A DNA stretch of 64,000 nucleotides, from contig JAVBXP010000017.1 of the NCBI GenBank assembly GCA_030824495.1, positions 1-64,000 on the forward strand. The letters run 5' to 3'. Source of the stretch: a bacterium. Lineage in GTDB: Bacteria > Pseudomonadota > Alphaproteobacteria > Caulobacterales > Caulobacteraceae. Below the pieces are notes generated by a model, which was not told the origin of the DNA, searched no databases, and was given only the letters and a program-made list of their open reading frames with translations. Of this stretch, positions 46,060-55,449 are shown one piece after another. Each line of letters starts with the position of its first letter. Within the stretch, counting starts at the first letter, position 1. The translations under genes were made by a program, and so were the position numbers.

Positions 46060-46310
46060 CTTCGCTGCCGCCGACGACGCCGACGGGGCCACCAACGCTG
46101 GGTTTAGCGCCCAAGCGCGGTGGCTTGCCTTGAGCGAGGGTTGGCGCGACCTCAGCGCCGCGCGCCAACTGGCACGGCCAGGGTCGATCCTTCGCCTTTA
46201 TCAGGCTCTGCTTGCGCTGCGCCAGCGGGCAGCAGGCCTTGCAGCTCGGCGGCTACGCCCTGCTCGGCGCGGTCGGCGGACTTCTCGCCTTCCAGCGGTC
46301 GTGACCGCAG
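46060..46310 (+). pseudogene. Relic of a GH13 alpha-glucosidase (C-terminal part, frameshifted)
   Basis: One frame reads DGATNAGFSAQARWLALSEG and then ARPGSILRLYQALLALRQ, matching the C-terminal end of GH13 alpha-glucosidases (NAGFS..PWLPL, DPxSxLxxYRxLLALR). Near base 46222 the match moves to another frame, which continues ALQLGGYALLGAVGGLLAFQ, the expected next strands. The catalytic barrel upstream is absent. This is therefore a truncated and frameshifted remnant, not a working gene. The open frame around it continues with arginine-rich sequence to 46432, which has no meaning. Confidence 0.65.
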
Positions 46311-46650
46311 AGCTGCATCCGTCGCTGTCCAGCCCGCCCCAACGCCGGCGAAAGGTCAAAGGCGAACGGGAAAGCGTTTCGGAGTCGGATACTCGACGGA
46401 CTGAGATCCTAACTTGGAGCAGTCTCCAATAGAGGGCTTGCGATGGCGCCAGCCGGCGTTCAAATCCTGGCGTTCGGGCAAACATCGCGGAGTCCGTTTG
46501 GCGGGGCGCGGCGAGTTCGGAGTCTTTGAGACGATGTCACTTTGGTCGGGGGGCCGCAGGCTGCAGCGTGACCCCGCCGGCCTCGACATTCATCTAGTGA
46601 CCGCCCTTCAACCTCGATAAACCCGCAAGACCGTGATCGGAGAGTAAGCC
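46311..46650. other. Gap upstream of the hybrid kinase
   Basis: No gene recognised. Open frames on both strands give arginine- and proline-rich translations. The promoter of the hybrid kinase should lie towards the right end, before the GGAGAG ribosome site at 46639-46644. Confidence 0.45.
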
Positions 46651-49600
46651 TTGGCGTCGAGTATCCATACATCCTTGGACGACATCTTCGTGGGTGATGG
46701 GGAAATGGCGCAGCTGATGCGTGCGCACGATTGGGCCTCGACCCCCCTGGGTCCGGCGCAATCTTGGCCAACCAGCCTCAAGGTCGCTCTTCGACTGCTG
46801 CTGACGTCACGGTTCGAGATGTGGCTGGGCTGGGGCCCCGACATCCATTTTTTCTACAATGACGCCTATCGTCCGACGCTCGGCATCAAGCACCCGCAGG
46901 CTCTTGGCATGCCGACTCAGGCGCTGTGGCCGGAGATCTGGGCCGACATAAAAGGCCGCCTTGAGACGGTCTATCACCACGGTGAGGCGACGTGGGATCG
47001 CGCGCTGCTGCTCTTGCTGGAGCGCAATGGCTATCCCGAGGAGACCTACCACACCTTCTCCTACAGTCCCCTGACCGGGGACACCGGAGAGGTTGAAGGG
47101 GTGTTCTGCGCGGTCACCGAGGAGACGACGCGGGTGATCGCTGAGCGCCGCCTGCGCTCGCTCCGTAGCCTGGGTGCGGCGCTGACGACGGCGGATTCGC
47201 GCCTCAAGGTCCTTCAGGCGGTCGAAGAGCGGTTGGCCGAGAACCCTTTCGACCTGCCCTTTACGCTGATCTATCTCTTCCGTGACGATGGCTCGGCGGT
47301 GCTGGCCGCCGCCTCCGGCGTCCCCCCGGGACACGCCTTGGCGCCCACCGAGCTGACGCCTCAGAACCAGATTTGGGATCTGAACCGCATCTGGCGGGGC
47401 GAAGAGTCTTTCTCCCTCGACGTCTCCGAACGGTCAGATCTTCCCACCGGCGCTTGGGACAGGCCGCCGCTGTCTGTGCGCATCAAGCCGCTAGCGCACC
47501 AGGGCGCGGAGCGGCCGCGCGGCGCACTGATTGTTGGGACCAATCCCTATCGGCCGGTTGACGACGACTATTCCGGCTTTCTCAAGTTGCTCGCCGGGCA
47601 GGTGGCTGCGGGGCTGTCCGGGGCCGAAGCTTACGAAGTCGAACGTCAGCGGGCCGAAGCACTCGCCGAGGCCGTTCAGCTGCGCCAGGAGGCGGCTGAG
47701 ACCCTCCGCGTCGCCAATCTACAGCTGACCTCGGAGGTCGCGCTGCGGACGCAGGAGCGCGATTATCTCCGCACCCTGTTCCAGCAGGCCCCAAGCTTCA
47801 TGGCCATACTGAGGGGCCCTGAGCACGTCTTTGACCTGATCAACGGCGCCTACTTTCAGCTCGTCGGCCATCGGGATCTGATCGGTCGCTCGGTGCGCGA
47901 GGCCTTGCCGGAGCTCGAGGGTCAAGGGTTCTTCGAACTGCTAGATGGAGTGCTCAGCGCCGGCGAACCGTTTATCGGCCGCAATATGCCGGTCATGTTG
48001 CAGCGGACAGTCGCCGGTCCGCTCGAGCAGCGCTTTGTAGATCTTATCTACCAGCCGATCCTAGGCCCTGACGGGGCGCCCATCGGCATCTTTGTCGATG
48101 GCTACGACGTCACTCATCGCAAGCAGGCCGAAGACCAGCTTCAGGAGCTCAACGAGACCCTGGAACAGCGCGTCGGCGAGCGGACCGAAGAGCTCGGCGA
48201 TGCGCTCGCGCGGCTTGAGCAGGAATCTCGCGAGCGCCAGGCCGCAGAGGCCGCCTTGCGTCAGTCGCAGAAAATCGAGGCCCTCGGCAAGCTGACCGGG
48301 GGCGTCGCCCACGACTTCAACAACCTGCTGCAAGTGATCAGCGGCAATCTTCAGCTGCTGGGACGCGACGTAGCAGGCAACGACCGGGCTGAGAGGCGGG
48401 TGCAGAACGCGCTTGCCGGGGTTTCGCGCGGCGCGAAGCTGGCGTCACAATTGCTGGCCTTCGGACGACGCTCCCCCCTTGAGCCCAAGGTGGTGAACCT
48501 TGGGCGGCTCCTGAAGGATATGGACGATCTACTGCGCCGCTCGATTGGAGAAGATATCGAGGTGGAGACCATCGTCGGCGGGGGATTGTGGAACACCCTG
48601 GTGGACCCAGGGCAGATCGAGAACGCCATCCTCAACCTGGCCATCAACGGCCGGGACGCCATGCATGAGGGCGGGCGTCTGACGATCGAAGTCAACAACG
48701 CCTCGCTCGATGACAGCTATGCCACCCAGCACGATGACGTGAGGCCGGGGCAGTACGTCATGGTCGCAGTGACCGACACCGGTTCGGGTATACCGAAGGA
48801 CATCATCGAGAGCGTCTTCGAGCCCTTCTTCAGCACCAAGCCCGAGGGCAAGGGCACAGGCCTTGGCCTATCCATGGTCTATGGCCTGACCAAGCAGTCA
48901 GGCGGACACATCAAAATCTACAGCGAGGTTGGGGAAGGAACGACGATCAAGCTCTACCTTCCACGCGCGGTGGGGGCTGAGGACGTCCTGGCGGACGTCA
49001 GCGCAGGGCCGGCGGTCGGCGGCACGGAAACCATCCTTGTCGTGGAAGATGACGAGGATGTCCGCGAGACCGCGGTCGGCTTGCTGACCGAGCTTGGCTA
49101 CAGGGTGCTGAAGGCGCGGGACGCACAAAGCGCGCTGAACGTCATCGACAGCGGGATGGCGATCGACCTTCTGTTCACCGACGTGGTCATGCCTGGCCCG
49201 CTGCGCAGCCCAGAGCTTGCAAGGCGGACCAAGGAGCGACTGCCGCACATCGGTGTCTTGTTCACCTCGGGCTACACGGAAAACGCGATCGTGCACCATG
49301 GTCGCCTCGATCCGGGGGTAGAGCTCTTGTCAAAACCCTACTCCCGCGAGGCGTTGGCCCGCCGGATCCGGCATATTCTGGCCAATCAGGCCCAACGCCG
49401 TGTTCATGAACGCCCTCGCGCGACACTCGTGCATGACGAGAGGCGGCGGAACGATCCCAAACTGAATGTTTTGCTTGTCGAGGACGACGATCTGATCCGC
49501 AGCGGCACAGCCGACATGATCGCAGAGCTCGGTCACACCGTGAACTGCGCCAGCGATGGCGAAAGCGCCCTGCGGCTCCTCGCGGAAACGACGGCCGATG

Positions 49601-49821
49601 TCTTGATCACCGATGTCGGACTTCCGGATTTCTCCGGGACCGACCTGGCGCGACAGGCCATCCAGCAGCGGCCAGGCTTGAAGATCATTTTCGCAAGCGG
49701 CGACCAAGGCGCATCACAGGAGGCCGGCGCGCCCGATGGGATCAACCTGACCAAGCCATACACCTCGGACCAGATTGCAGCCGCTCTCTCCCGCGCCGTC
49801 AGTCACAAGGCTCTCAGCTAA
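46651..49821 (+). CDS. Hybrid sensor histidine kinase with PAS, GAF and two receiver domains
   Basis: A 1056-residue soluble sensor kinase. An N-terminal PAS domain has [23 protein letters not shown]-like domain (about 165-340) and a second PAS (about 375-490) follow, then a coiled coil. The phosphorylated H554 is in [12 protein letters not shown]. The ATPase has the N box [17 protein letters not shown] and [13 protein letters not shown]. Two C-terminal receivers have aspartates D844 (DVVMPG) and D988 (DVGLPD). No membrane helix, so the signal is cytoplasmic. The start is TTG, with GGAGAG seven bases upstream. No output regulator lies next to it. Orientation and the GH13 relic separate it from the acetate kinase operon. 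Confidence 0.93.
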   Translation: MASSIHTSLDDIFVGDGEMAQLMRAHDWASTPLGPAQSWPTSLKVALRLLLTSRFEMWLGWGPDIHFFYNDAYRPTLGIKHPQALGMPTQALWPEIWADIKGRLETVYHHGEATWDRALLLLLERNGYPEETYHTFSYSPLTGDTGEVEGVFCAVTEETTRVIAERRLRSLRSLGAALTTADSRLKVLQAVEERLAENPFDLPFTLIYLFRDDGSAVLAAASGVPPGHALAPTELTPQNQIWDLNRIWRGEESFSLDVSERSDLPTGAWDRPPLSVRIKPLAHQGAERPRGALIVGTNPYRPVDDDYSGFLKLLAGQVAAGLSGAEAYEVERQRAEALAEAVQLRQEAAETLRVANLQLTSEVALRTQERDYLRTLFQQAPSFMAILRGPEHVFDLINGAYFQLVGHRDLIGRSVREALPELEGQGFFELLDGVLSAGEPFIGRNMPVMLQRTVAGPLEQRFVDLIYQPILGPDGAPIGIFVDGYDVTHRKQAEDQLQELNETLEQRVGERTEELGDALARLEQESRERQAAEAALRQSQKIEALGKLTGGVAHDFNNLLQVISGNLQLLGRDVAGNDRAERRVQNALAGVSRGAKLASQLLAFGRRSPLEPKVVNLGRLLKDMDDLLRRSIGEDIEVETIVGGGLWNTLVDPGQIENAILNLAINGRDAMHEGGRLTIEVNNASLDDSYATQHDDVRPGQYVMVAVTDTGSGIPKDIIESVFEPFFSTKPEGKGTGLGLSMVYGLTKQSGGHIKIYSEVGEGTTIKLYLPRAVGAEDVLADVSAGPAVGGTETILVVEDDEDVRETAVGLLTELGYRVLKARDAQSALNVIDSGMAIDLLFTDVVMPGPLRSPELARRTKERLPHIGVLFTSGYTENAIVHHGRLDPGVELLSKPYSREALARRIRHILANQAQRRVHERPRATLVHDERRRNDPKLNVLLVEDDDLIRSGTADMIAELGHTVNCASDGESALRLLAETTADVLITDVGLPDFSGTDLARQAIQQRPGLKIIFASGDQGASQEAGAPDGINLTKPYTSDQIAAALSRAVSHKALS

Positions 49822-49907
49822 GCCCACGAGCTATGCGGCGGCGGCGGCGGCGGGGCCTGGCCCGCGGGCCTGCCGCTCCCGAGAGGCTTGATAGAGCTGT
49901 GCTTTAT

Positions 49908-50864
49908 CTAACGCGTTGCAACTCGCTGCAACTGCGGGGACTCGGGGCTAGAGCCGTCGCCAATCCATTCCCAATGCCAGGGTTCGAAGCTGTAGTTTAC
50001 GAACCCGAACCTTTCGGCGTTGGCGAGCAGCCACCGATAGGCCCTCCCCTCTGATTGGTGCAGGCGATTGGCGTCAGCGCTGGAGTCTACGCTGAATCCG
50101 GGCGCGGCCCCGACCACGAGGTCCAAGGCTTGTCCGGTGCGGTGAACCGAACACTTCGCCCGAACAATTCCTCCGCAGTTACCGTCCCGCGCGCAGCGCG
50201 CGTCGTCATAGGCCGGACTGCGATAACCTGAAAAAACTCTGAGCAGTTGCGGGTCTTCAGCTAGGTCCGGCATCTCCGCCCGGGCCGCGGCCACCATCCG
50301 CCGATAGGCGCGCGCGACGTCCGACCGCAATTCGACCGACTTGCCCATATAGCCTTCGTCGGCGTCCAGACGCGTCAGTCCCGTCGACGCCGGCGGCGCC
50401 GGGCAGACGCCGGAAGCGCGTAGGGCGACATAGGGCCGAGCCGCCTGCCATTCGGCCTTCATCGACATCAGGGTGGTGACATCTGATCGCCCTTCGCCTG
50501 AAAGCCCGCGGCTGGCTTGCCAACGCGCGAGGGCCGCGGCGAAGCCCGGACTGTCCGGGGCGCAGGTCGTGCCGATGGCGCGCGCGACATGCGCCGAATA
50601 GATCGCCCAGCCCTTCTCAGCGCGTCCAAACGGCGACCAGTTCATTGTCCGCATGCTGTTGGCGTTGCGGCGCGCGGCCTGTTCGTAGCCGCTCGCCGCC
50701 TCGCAACTGGGAACCGGAGCCTCCAGCAGATCGCCGATCAGGTCGCTCCGATCATCCGGAATGGACGCAGCGGCCGCCGCCCTGGTCGCGCCCGGCGGCG
50801 TCCCGCCGCCTATCGAGAGCGTCAGTAGGATGACCGCCGCGCCGATTAAGCAGGTCCTGAACAT
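49908..50864 (-). CDS. M15-family D-alanyl-D-alanine carboxypeptidase
   Basis: A 318-residue exported protein. After a signal segment (FRTCLIGAAVILLTLSIGGG) comes a disordered linker and a helical region, then a C-terminal M15B/VanY-like metallopeptidase. FSGYRSPAYDDARC precedes the zinc ligands, histidine in SVHRTGQALDL with its aspartate, and the last histidine in FEPWHWEWI. Such enzymes trim D-alanine from peptidoglycan stem peptides. ATG 50864 is preferred over an upstream start because it places the signal peptide at the N-terminus. It is divergent from an L,D-transpeptidase, which uses the tetrapeptides that such carboxypeptidases make. Confidence 0.87.
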   Translation of the reverse strand: MFRTCLIGAAVILLTLSIGGGTPPGATRAAAAASIPDDRSDLIGDLLEAPVPSCEAASGYEQAARRNANSMRTMNWSPFGRAEKGWAIYSAHVARAIGTTCAPDSPGFAAALARWQASRGLSGEGRSDVTTLMSMKAEWQAARPYVALRASGVCPAPPASTGLTRLDADEGYMGKSVELRSDVARAYRRMVAAARAEMPDLAEDPQLLRVFSGYRSPAYDDARCARDGNCGGIVRAKCSVHRTGQALDLVVGAAPGFSVDSSADANRLHQSEGRAYRWLLANAERFGFVNYSFEPWHWEWIGDGSSPESPQLQRVATR

Positions 50865-50950
50865 CGGGCGATTGTGCCCGCGTAGGCCGGCTAAAAGAAG
50901 ACGCGGGCGATAATGTCGCACCAAATCGCATCTGCGGCGTTACCCCCTCA

Positions 50951-52477
50951 ATGACAGTGCAGCTTCCCGCCGCCCGCCTTGCGCCCGCGGCCTTGATGAT
51001 TTCCCTGATCGCTGCTTGTGGTCCCCTCACCTCCCTAGGAGGTGACAGCCTTGTCCGTCCTAAGGAGGTCTCGGCCCAGTCCCTTCAACGCGCTCAGATG
51101 GATGAGCGTGTTAGGGCCTTCTACGCCGCGAGGGATTGGCGTCCGGCCTGGTCGCCGTCGAGCGCTCGCCAGCTTCAGGACGCCTTCAAGACGCTGGATA
51201 GCCACGCGATCGACTCCAAGCCGTTTGTCGCTCGCTTGGCGGCCAAGGACCCGCTAGGGCGCGAGATCGCGCTGACTAAGGCCGCGATGGCCTATGGCGA
51301 CGCTTTGGCGCATGGCTTGATAGATCCCAGCAAGATCTTCGAGGTCTACGGCCTGGAGCGTAACGACCTGAACGTGGACCGCACGCTCGCCGCCGCGCTG
51401 AGCGCGGGCGATCTGGAGCCTTGGCTGAAGAACCTGGCTCCCAACGACCCGGAATACGACCGTCTTTCCAAGGCCTATCTCGGATATTTGAAGGACGCCG
51501 CTTCGCGCCAACCGGCCGCGATACCTTCTGGCGAGGCGATCAAGCCAGGCGATCAGGATCGGCGCATTCCGCAGATCGTCGAGGCGCTTGTGGCGGGTCG
51601 CTATTTGAAAGAGGCGCCCGCCTCCTCAGACCGATATGAGCCCGCCGTCGTCGAAGCCATCAAGCGCTTTCAGACCCAGCAGGGCGTTAATGACGACGGC
51701 GTCATCGGCGGCGACACCATCGCGATTCTGAACGCGGGCCCGGCCGACCGGGCGCGTCAGCTCGCCTTAAACCTGGAGGTCCGGCGTTGGCTGAAGCGAA
51801 ATCCTCCGGCCACCCGGATCGACGTCAACACCGCAGCCGCCGTGATGACGACCTACGAAAATGGCAAAATCATCGATGTCCGGCGCGTGGTCGTCGGAAA
51901 ACCTGACGCCGCCACCCCCAATCTGGCCGGAACCTTCAGCGACCTGGTTCTAAACCCGCCATGGAATGTGCCGCAGGGTATCGCCGAGAGAGAAATCCTC
52001 CCAAAGGGCGCGGCCTATTTGCGCGAGCACGACATGTATGTGGACGAGGGCCGGGTGGTCCAACGTCCCGGCCCGAAGGCCTCGCTGGGGCGGGTCAAAT
52101 TCGACATGCAGAACCCGCACGCAATCTATCTGCACGACACGCCGTCAAAGACGGCGTTTGCAGCCAATGAGCGCCACGGCAGCCACGGATGCGTTCGGGT
52201 CGACGACGCTGTCGGCTATGCGCGCGGACTTTCGTCGGCGGCGGGGCTTCAATCGGAGTTCGACGCCAAGCTCGCGAAGGGCTCGACGGCGGCGGTGCGA
52301 TTACAGACCCCGATGCCAGTTCGCCTCATGTACCAGACGGCATTTGTCGATCCGTCCGGGGAAATCGCCTTCCGACCCGACATCTACGGGTGGGACGAAC
52401 AGTTGGCGGCGGCGCTGGGCATGCCGGCCCCGATGAAGCGCGAGACGCGGGTTTCAGATATCGATGTGGGGCCATAG
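50951..52477 (+). CDS. L,D-transpeptidase (YcbB/LdtD-like) lipoprotein
   Basis: A 508-residue lipoprotein. The lipobox SLIAAC is near residue 23. A scaffold domain precedes a peptidoglycan-binding repeat (IKRFQTQQGVNDDGVIGGDT), and the catalytic YkuD domain carries HGSHGCVRV with nucleophile C414 and histidines 409 and 412. This is the YcbB-type order. It forms 3-3 cross-links or attaches proteins to the wall in the periplasm. It is divergent from the DD-carboxypeptidase, with 86 bases between the starts, so the two wall enzymes may be co-regulated (inference). Confidence 0.93.
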   Translation: MTVQLPAARLAPAALMISLIAACGPLTSLGGDSLVRPKEVSAQSLQRAQMDERVRAFYAARDWRPAWSPSSARQLQDAFKTLDSHAIDSKPFVARLAAKDPLGREIALTKAAMAYGDALAHGLIDPSKIFEVYGLERNDLNVDRTLAAALSAGDLEPWLKNLAPNDPEYDRLSKAYLGYLKDAASRQPAAIPSGEAIKPGDQDRRIPQIVEALVAGRYLKEAPASSDRYEPAVVEAIKRFQTQQGVNDDGVIGGDTIAILNAGPADRARQLALNLEVRRWLKRNPPATRIDVNTAAAVMTTYENGKIIDVRRVVVGKPDAATPNLAGTFSDLVLNPPWNVPQGIAEREILPKGAAYLREHDMYVDEGRVVQRPGPKASLGRVKFDMQNPHAIYLHDTPSKTAFAANERHGSHGCVRVDDAVGYARGLSSAAGLQSEFDAKLAKGSTAAVRLQTPMPVRLMYQTAFVDPSGEIAFRPDIYGWDEQLAAALGMPAPMKRETRVSDIDVGP

Positions 52478-52690
52478 GCTGGCGGCGATACGGCCGACCT
52501 GCGCGACCGCCGTCGTCTTGTGGAGTGGAGTGGGCTCGACGCTCCGGCCCGCGCGGCGTTCCAGGTTGCAGCGCGTGCCGACCAGGCCATGTGGCTCGCG
52601 GCCGCGGCTGGGCGGTCTTCAATTCCGTCATCGCCTTGGCGTTCTACCGCGACGCGAATGGCCGGTACCCGTCGATGGTCCGCGGCGTGA
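52478..52690 (+). pseudogene. Relic of an aminoglycoside-phosphotransferase-like gene (3' end, frameshifted)
   Basis: One frame reads LDAPARAAFQVAARADQAMW, and the next frame, from about base 52590, reads ARGRGWAVFNSVIALAFYRD. Together they match the C-terminus of APH-family phosphotransferases (LDAxxRxxFRxxxGVDxxTWxRGRGWAL). The kinase domain proper is missing and the frame is broken. It starts directly behind the L,D-transpeptidase stop, so the rest was probably deleted. No working product is expected. Confidence 0.6.
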
Positions 52691-53216
52691 GCGTTGGATC
52701 GTTCCAAGCGATATCGACGAAGAGAGCATGGCAATTGTGGAGATTTGCCGCCTCTAGCTCGCGGATCAGAAGGCGCTTGCTCTCCAGCGGGAGGACGGTG
52801 ATCAGATTGCCGGCGCAGTCGCGCCCGGCGGTTCATCTTGAATGGTCAACGTAAGCCTTTGAAGCTGCGGACGTGTTAAGGGGTTCGCAAGGCGACAGCC
52901 TTGCGAAACTCCGGGTCATTAGGCGGCGCGCTAGGGCGCGATCCAATCACACAGTCTCCGAAATGCGGCGAAGCCTAGCTGCACACTGGGAGCTCGGGAT
53001 AGTCCGCTGCTACCTCTCGGGCGGCAGCCTTAACTTGCTTGCGTTGCTTCCTGGGCCAGCCTTAGCGTGGGAGGCTAGGTTCTGGAAAATCGAGCCACCC
53101 ACAATTTCAGTATGTTAGCCGATCAAGGCTAAGTTGGCCCGACACTCTCGACACGAACAACCGTTGGCCCGGCCCTCGCCCCGCGCTAGTTTGCCCCAAG
53201 ATTCTAGGAGTAATCG
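52691..53216. other. Decayed stretch with a minus-strand relic and a hairpin
   Basis: On the minus strand (about 52675-52820) a frame without a start codon gives sense-looking text (LLIRELEAANLHNCHALFVD) of no family I can name. A perfect 10-bp stem (52884-52893 with 52898-52907, four-base loop) may be a terminator; it has no T-run. From 52910 to 53200 I see no gene. AGGAG at 53206-53210 is the ribosome site of the next gene. Confidence 0.45.
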
Positions 53217-53549
53217 ATGAGCGACCAGATCGAACGGCCCTGGGCCCTGATGCGCCACCATGCGGGCTGGGCCGACGTCTTCCACATCGACAGCGAGAGC
53301 GCGGACTCGATCACGGGCTTCTATCCCGATCGCGAGACCGTCGGTCCGCCGGTGAACTATAGCGTCCGCGCCGTGCTGGCTCGTTTCCCGACCATGGAGG
53401 CCGCCCGCGCCGCGCGCGAAGGCGCGGTGTTGGAATGGCGCAAACACGACGCCGAGGTCCGCGAGGCCGAGACCAAGCTGCGCGAGGCCGAAAAGGCCCG
53501 AGAGGACGCCTGGCTGAACTGCCTGCGCGGCGCCGCCAACGGCGGGTGA
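53217..53549 (+). CDS. Conserved-looking hypothetical protein
   Basis: A 110-residue cytoplasmic protein. The first half has HHAGWADVFHIDSESADSIT and a central strand region. The second half is a long charged helix (EWRKHDAEVREAETKLREAE) likely to form a coiled coil. No family is recognised. AGGAG lies seven bases upstream of the ATG. Its stop overlaps the GTG start of the DsbA-like gene, so the two are translationally coupled and may be linked in function. Confidence 0.75.
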   Translation: MSDQIERPWALMRHHAGWADVFHIDSESADSITGFYPDRETVGPPVNYSVRAVLARFPTMEAARAAREGAVLEWRKHDAEVREAETKLREAEKAREDAWLNCLRGAANGG

Positions 53550-54235
53550 CTTCCGAAACCCCGCGGCGCGGCCTGTTTTCACTGGTCGAACGCCGCCCTA
53601 AACTGACTCTGTTGATGGCGGTCCTAGCCGGCTTGGCGGCGACCGCCATCTTCCAAAACCTCCCACGTGAAGCGAAGAAGCTCACCCTGACGCCCGTTGT
53701 CCGGGCGGTGCTGGAAGATCCTGGCTCCCCGCGCGCGGGGGCCGAAAATCCAGACGTCACGATCGTCGTCTTCACCGACTACCAATGCTCGGTTTGCAAG
53801 GCGACGGCCCCTGCCCTTGCGCAGCTTCTGGCCGACGACAAGAAGGTTCAGATCATCTTCAAGGACTGGCCGATCCTTGGCGAGGCCTCGACCATCGCCG
53901 CGCACGCCGCCCTGGCGTCGGATCGCCAGGGCAAATATCTGCCGTTCCACAGCGCCTTGATGACCGCTCCCATGAAACTCAACGCCGAGCATGTTCGCCG
54001 GATCGCGGTCTCGACCGGTCTGGACGTCGAGCGCCTCACGGCGGACGAGGCGGCCCACTCAGCTGAGATCGAGGCTCAACTGACCCGGCACAACACCCAG
54101 GCCTTCTCGCTCGGCCTGCGCGGGACGCCTGCATACCTGGTCGGCCCATATCTTATCGAAGGCGGATTGAACGAGGCTCGGCTGGCCCAGGCGGTTCGCA
54201 GGGCGCGCGCCGCCGGGCCGCCCGCTCCGCCCTAG
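53546..54235 (+). CDS. DsbA-family thiol-disulfide oxidoreductase, membrane-anchored
   Basis: A 229-residue protein. One N-terminal hydrophobic helix (LTLLMAVLAGLAATAIF) anchors it in the membrane. The thioredoxin-like domain follows, with the redox pair in TDYQCSVCKA and the cis-proline loop LRGTPAYLVG. The helical insert between them and the final GGLNEARLAQAV match DsbA/ScsC-type proteins that oxidise or isomerise disulfides in the periplasm. The GTG at 53546 overlaps the previous stop (GTGA), so I chose it over an unsupported upstream ATG. It converges on the cytochrome b gene with a four-base overlap. Confidence 0.88.
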   Translation: MTSETPRRGLFSLVERRPKLTLLMAVLAGLAATAIFQNLPREAKKLTLTPVVRAVLEDPGSPRAGAENPDVTIVVFTDYQCSVCKATAPALAQLLADDKKVQIIFKDWPILGEASTIAAHAALASDRQGKYLPFHSALMTAPMKLNAEHVRRIAVSTGLDVERLTADEAAHSAEIEAQLTRHNTQAFSLGLRGTPAYLVGPYLIEGGLNEARLAQAVRRARAAGPPAPP

Positions 54236-54903
54236 AGCCTCGCGCCCTTGGCGATGAACCAGGCCACCGCCACCGCCAGGACAACGCCGATCAACAGCCG
54301 CACCATCGACGCGGGCCGCAGAGCCTCTGTCGCCAGCCGCTGCTTGCCCGTGAGCATCGCGCCGATCAGGTTCTGGCGTTTCCACAGCCAGTAATAGCCG
54401 ATGGCCGCCAGATGCAGGACGACCAAGCCCTGCACGACCCGGAACGTGGTCTCGTGCAGTTCCGCCGCGACCCGGCTGGCGTCAAAATCCACCAGATGCG
54501 AGAGCGGGCCGGACTCCAGTCCATCGATATCGCTGGCGAACAATCCAAGCCCGACCTGCACCAGCAATGCGGCCAGCATCGCCATGACGCTCCAGGCGCC
54601 GAGTGGATTATGGCCCGGCGCGCCGTTCAGCGTGCGCGATCCCAGGGTGCGGGCATAGGCCAGGGTCGCCTTAGGCCCCTTCAGGAAGCTTGCGAACCGC
54701 GCCGTAGATCCGCCGGCGACGCCCCACCACAGGCGAAACACCAGTAAGCCGATCACCCCATAGCCGGACCACCGGTGAACCTGCATGTTCTCGCCGGCCG
54801 TGAGCCACGACACCAACAGCAGAACCACCAGCGCCCAATGGAAAACGCGCGTCGGGCCATCCCAAATGCGTGCGCCCTCGCTGGGCGCGCTACCGCCCGC
54901 CAC
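54232..54903 (-). CDS. Cytochrome b561-type (cytochrome b/b6 domain) membrane protein
   Basis: A 223-residue membrane protein with four main helices. Haem-ligand histidines are visible in RVFHWALV (H22), MQVHRWSG (H43), in ELHETTF and in LVVLHLAAIGYYW, the set of bis-histidine ligands typical of diheme b561/Ni-hydrogenase-like cytochromes. It passes electrons between quinones and a periplasmic partner. It starts with GTG at 54903, one base from the stop of the cytochrome c gene, so the two are one operon and probably redox partners. It overlaps the convergent DsbA-like gene by four bases. Confidence 0.88.
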   Translation of the reverse strand: MAGGSAPSEGARIWDGPTRVFHWALVVLLLVSWLTAGENMQVHRWSGYGVIGLLVFRLWWGVAGGSTARFASFLKGPKATLAYARTLGSRTLNGAPGHNPLGAWSVMAMLAALLVQVGLGLFASDIDGLESGPLSHLVDFDASRVAAELHETTFRVVQGLVVLHLAAIGYYWLWKRQNLIGAMLTGKQRLATEALRPASMVRLLIGVVLAVAVAWFIAKGARL

Positions 54904-55377
54904 CTAGTCCTCGGCGCGATAGGGGTCGTGGCAGGCCTTGCACGAGCCGCCCACGGCCCGGACCTGCGTCTTCACCCCATCCAGGTTCCCTGCTGAAGCA
55001 AATGCCTGCAGCTTGGCCGCCTCGGTCTGCAGCTTGGTCCCCGCCGCCGCGAACTTGGCCGGCTCAGTCCAGATCGCCGGCTTGGCCTTAGTCTTGAAGC
55101 CCGCCTCCGGGCCCGAGCCCTTGGGGAACCACTTGGGGATTTGCTGAGATTGCGTGTTCACGATCGCCGAATTGGCCGCGATCAGCTTCATGTCCGGGGA
55201 GCTCTTCTTCAGCTCCTCGTTGATGGCCTTGAACGCCGCGCCCATCTTTTTGTAGCCGGCCTGCCGGGTGGCGATGGCGGTCTCAGCGGCCGAGGCGGCG
55301 AGCGCACCGGTGGCGGTCAGCGCGAGAACCAGCGCGATCGCGGCCCGGCTTGTCTTGGCATGGCGTCGGAACATCAA
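54904..55377 (-). CDS. Cytochrome c' / c-556 family protein
   Basis: A 157-residue exported cytochrome. The signal peptide ends near ALAASAAE. The mature protein is a four-helix bundle with the single haem site CKACH (C146, C149, H150) near the C-terminus, the hallmark of cytochrome c'/c-556 proteins. The distal helix (GYKKMGAAFKAINEELKK) contains the methionine or open site of this group. Adjacent to a cytochrome b561 membrane protein, it probably receives electrons from it in the periplasm. Confidence 0.92.
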   Translation of the reverse strand: MMFRRHAKTSRAAIALVLALTATGALAASAAETAIATRQAGYKKMGAAFKAINEELKKSSPDMKLIAANSAIVNTQSQQIPKWFPKGSGPEAGFKTKAKPAIWTEPAKFAAAGTKLQTEAAKLQAFASAGNLDGVKTQVRAVGGSCKACHDPYRAED

Positions 55378-55449
55378 CGGCCTCCCCTTTGGAAATTTGA
55401 TGAGACTGAACTTTGGGGTGACCCTACCTGGGCGTCAATCGACCATCGG

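Noticed and set aside
46450..46510. tRNA-like segment around TTCAAATCC
   Set aside because: The bases on each side do not form the five-pair T-stem, and no acceptor or anticodon arm can be drawn around it.
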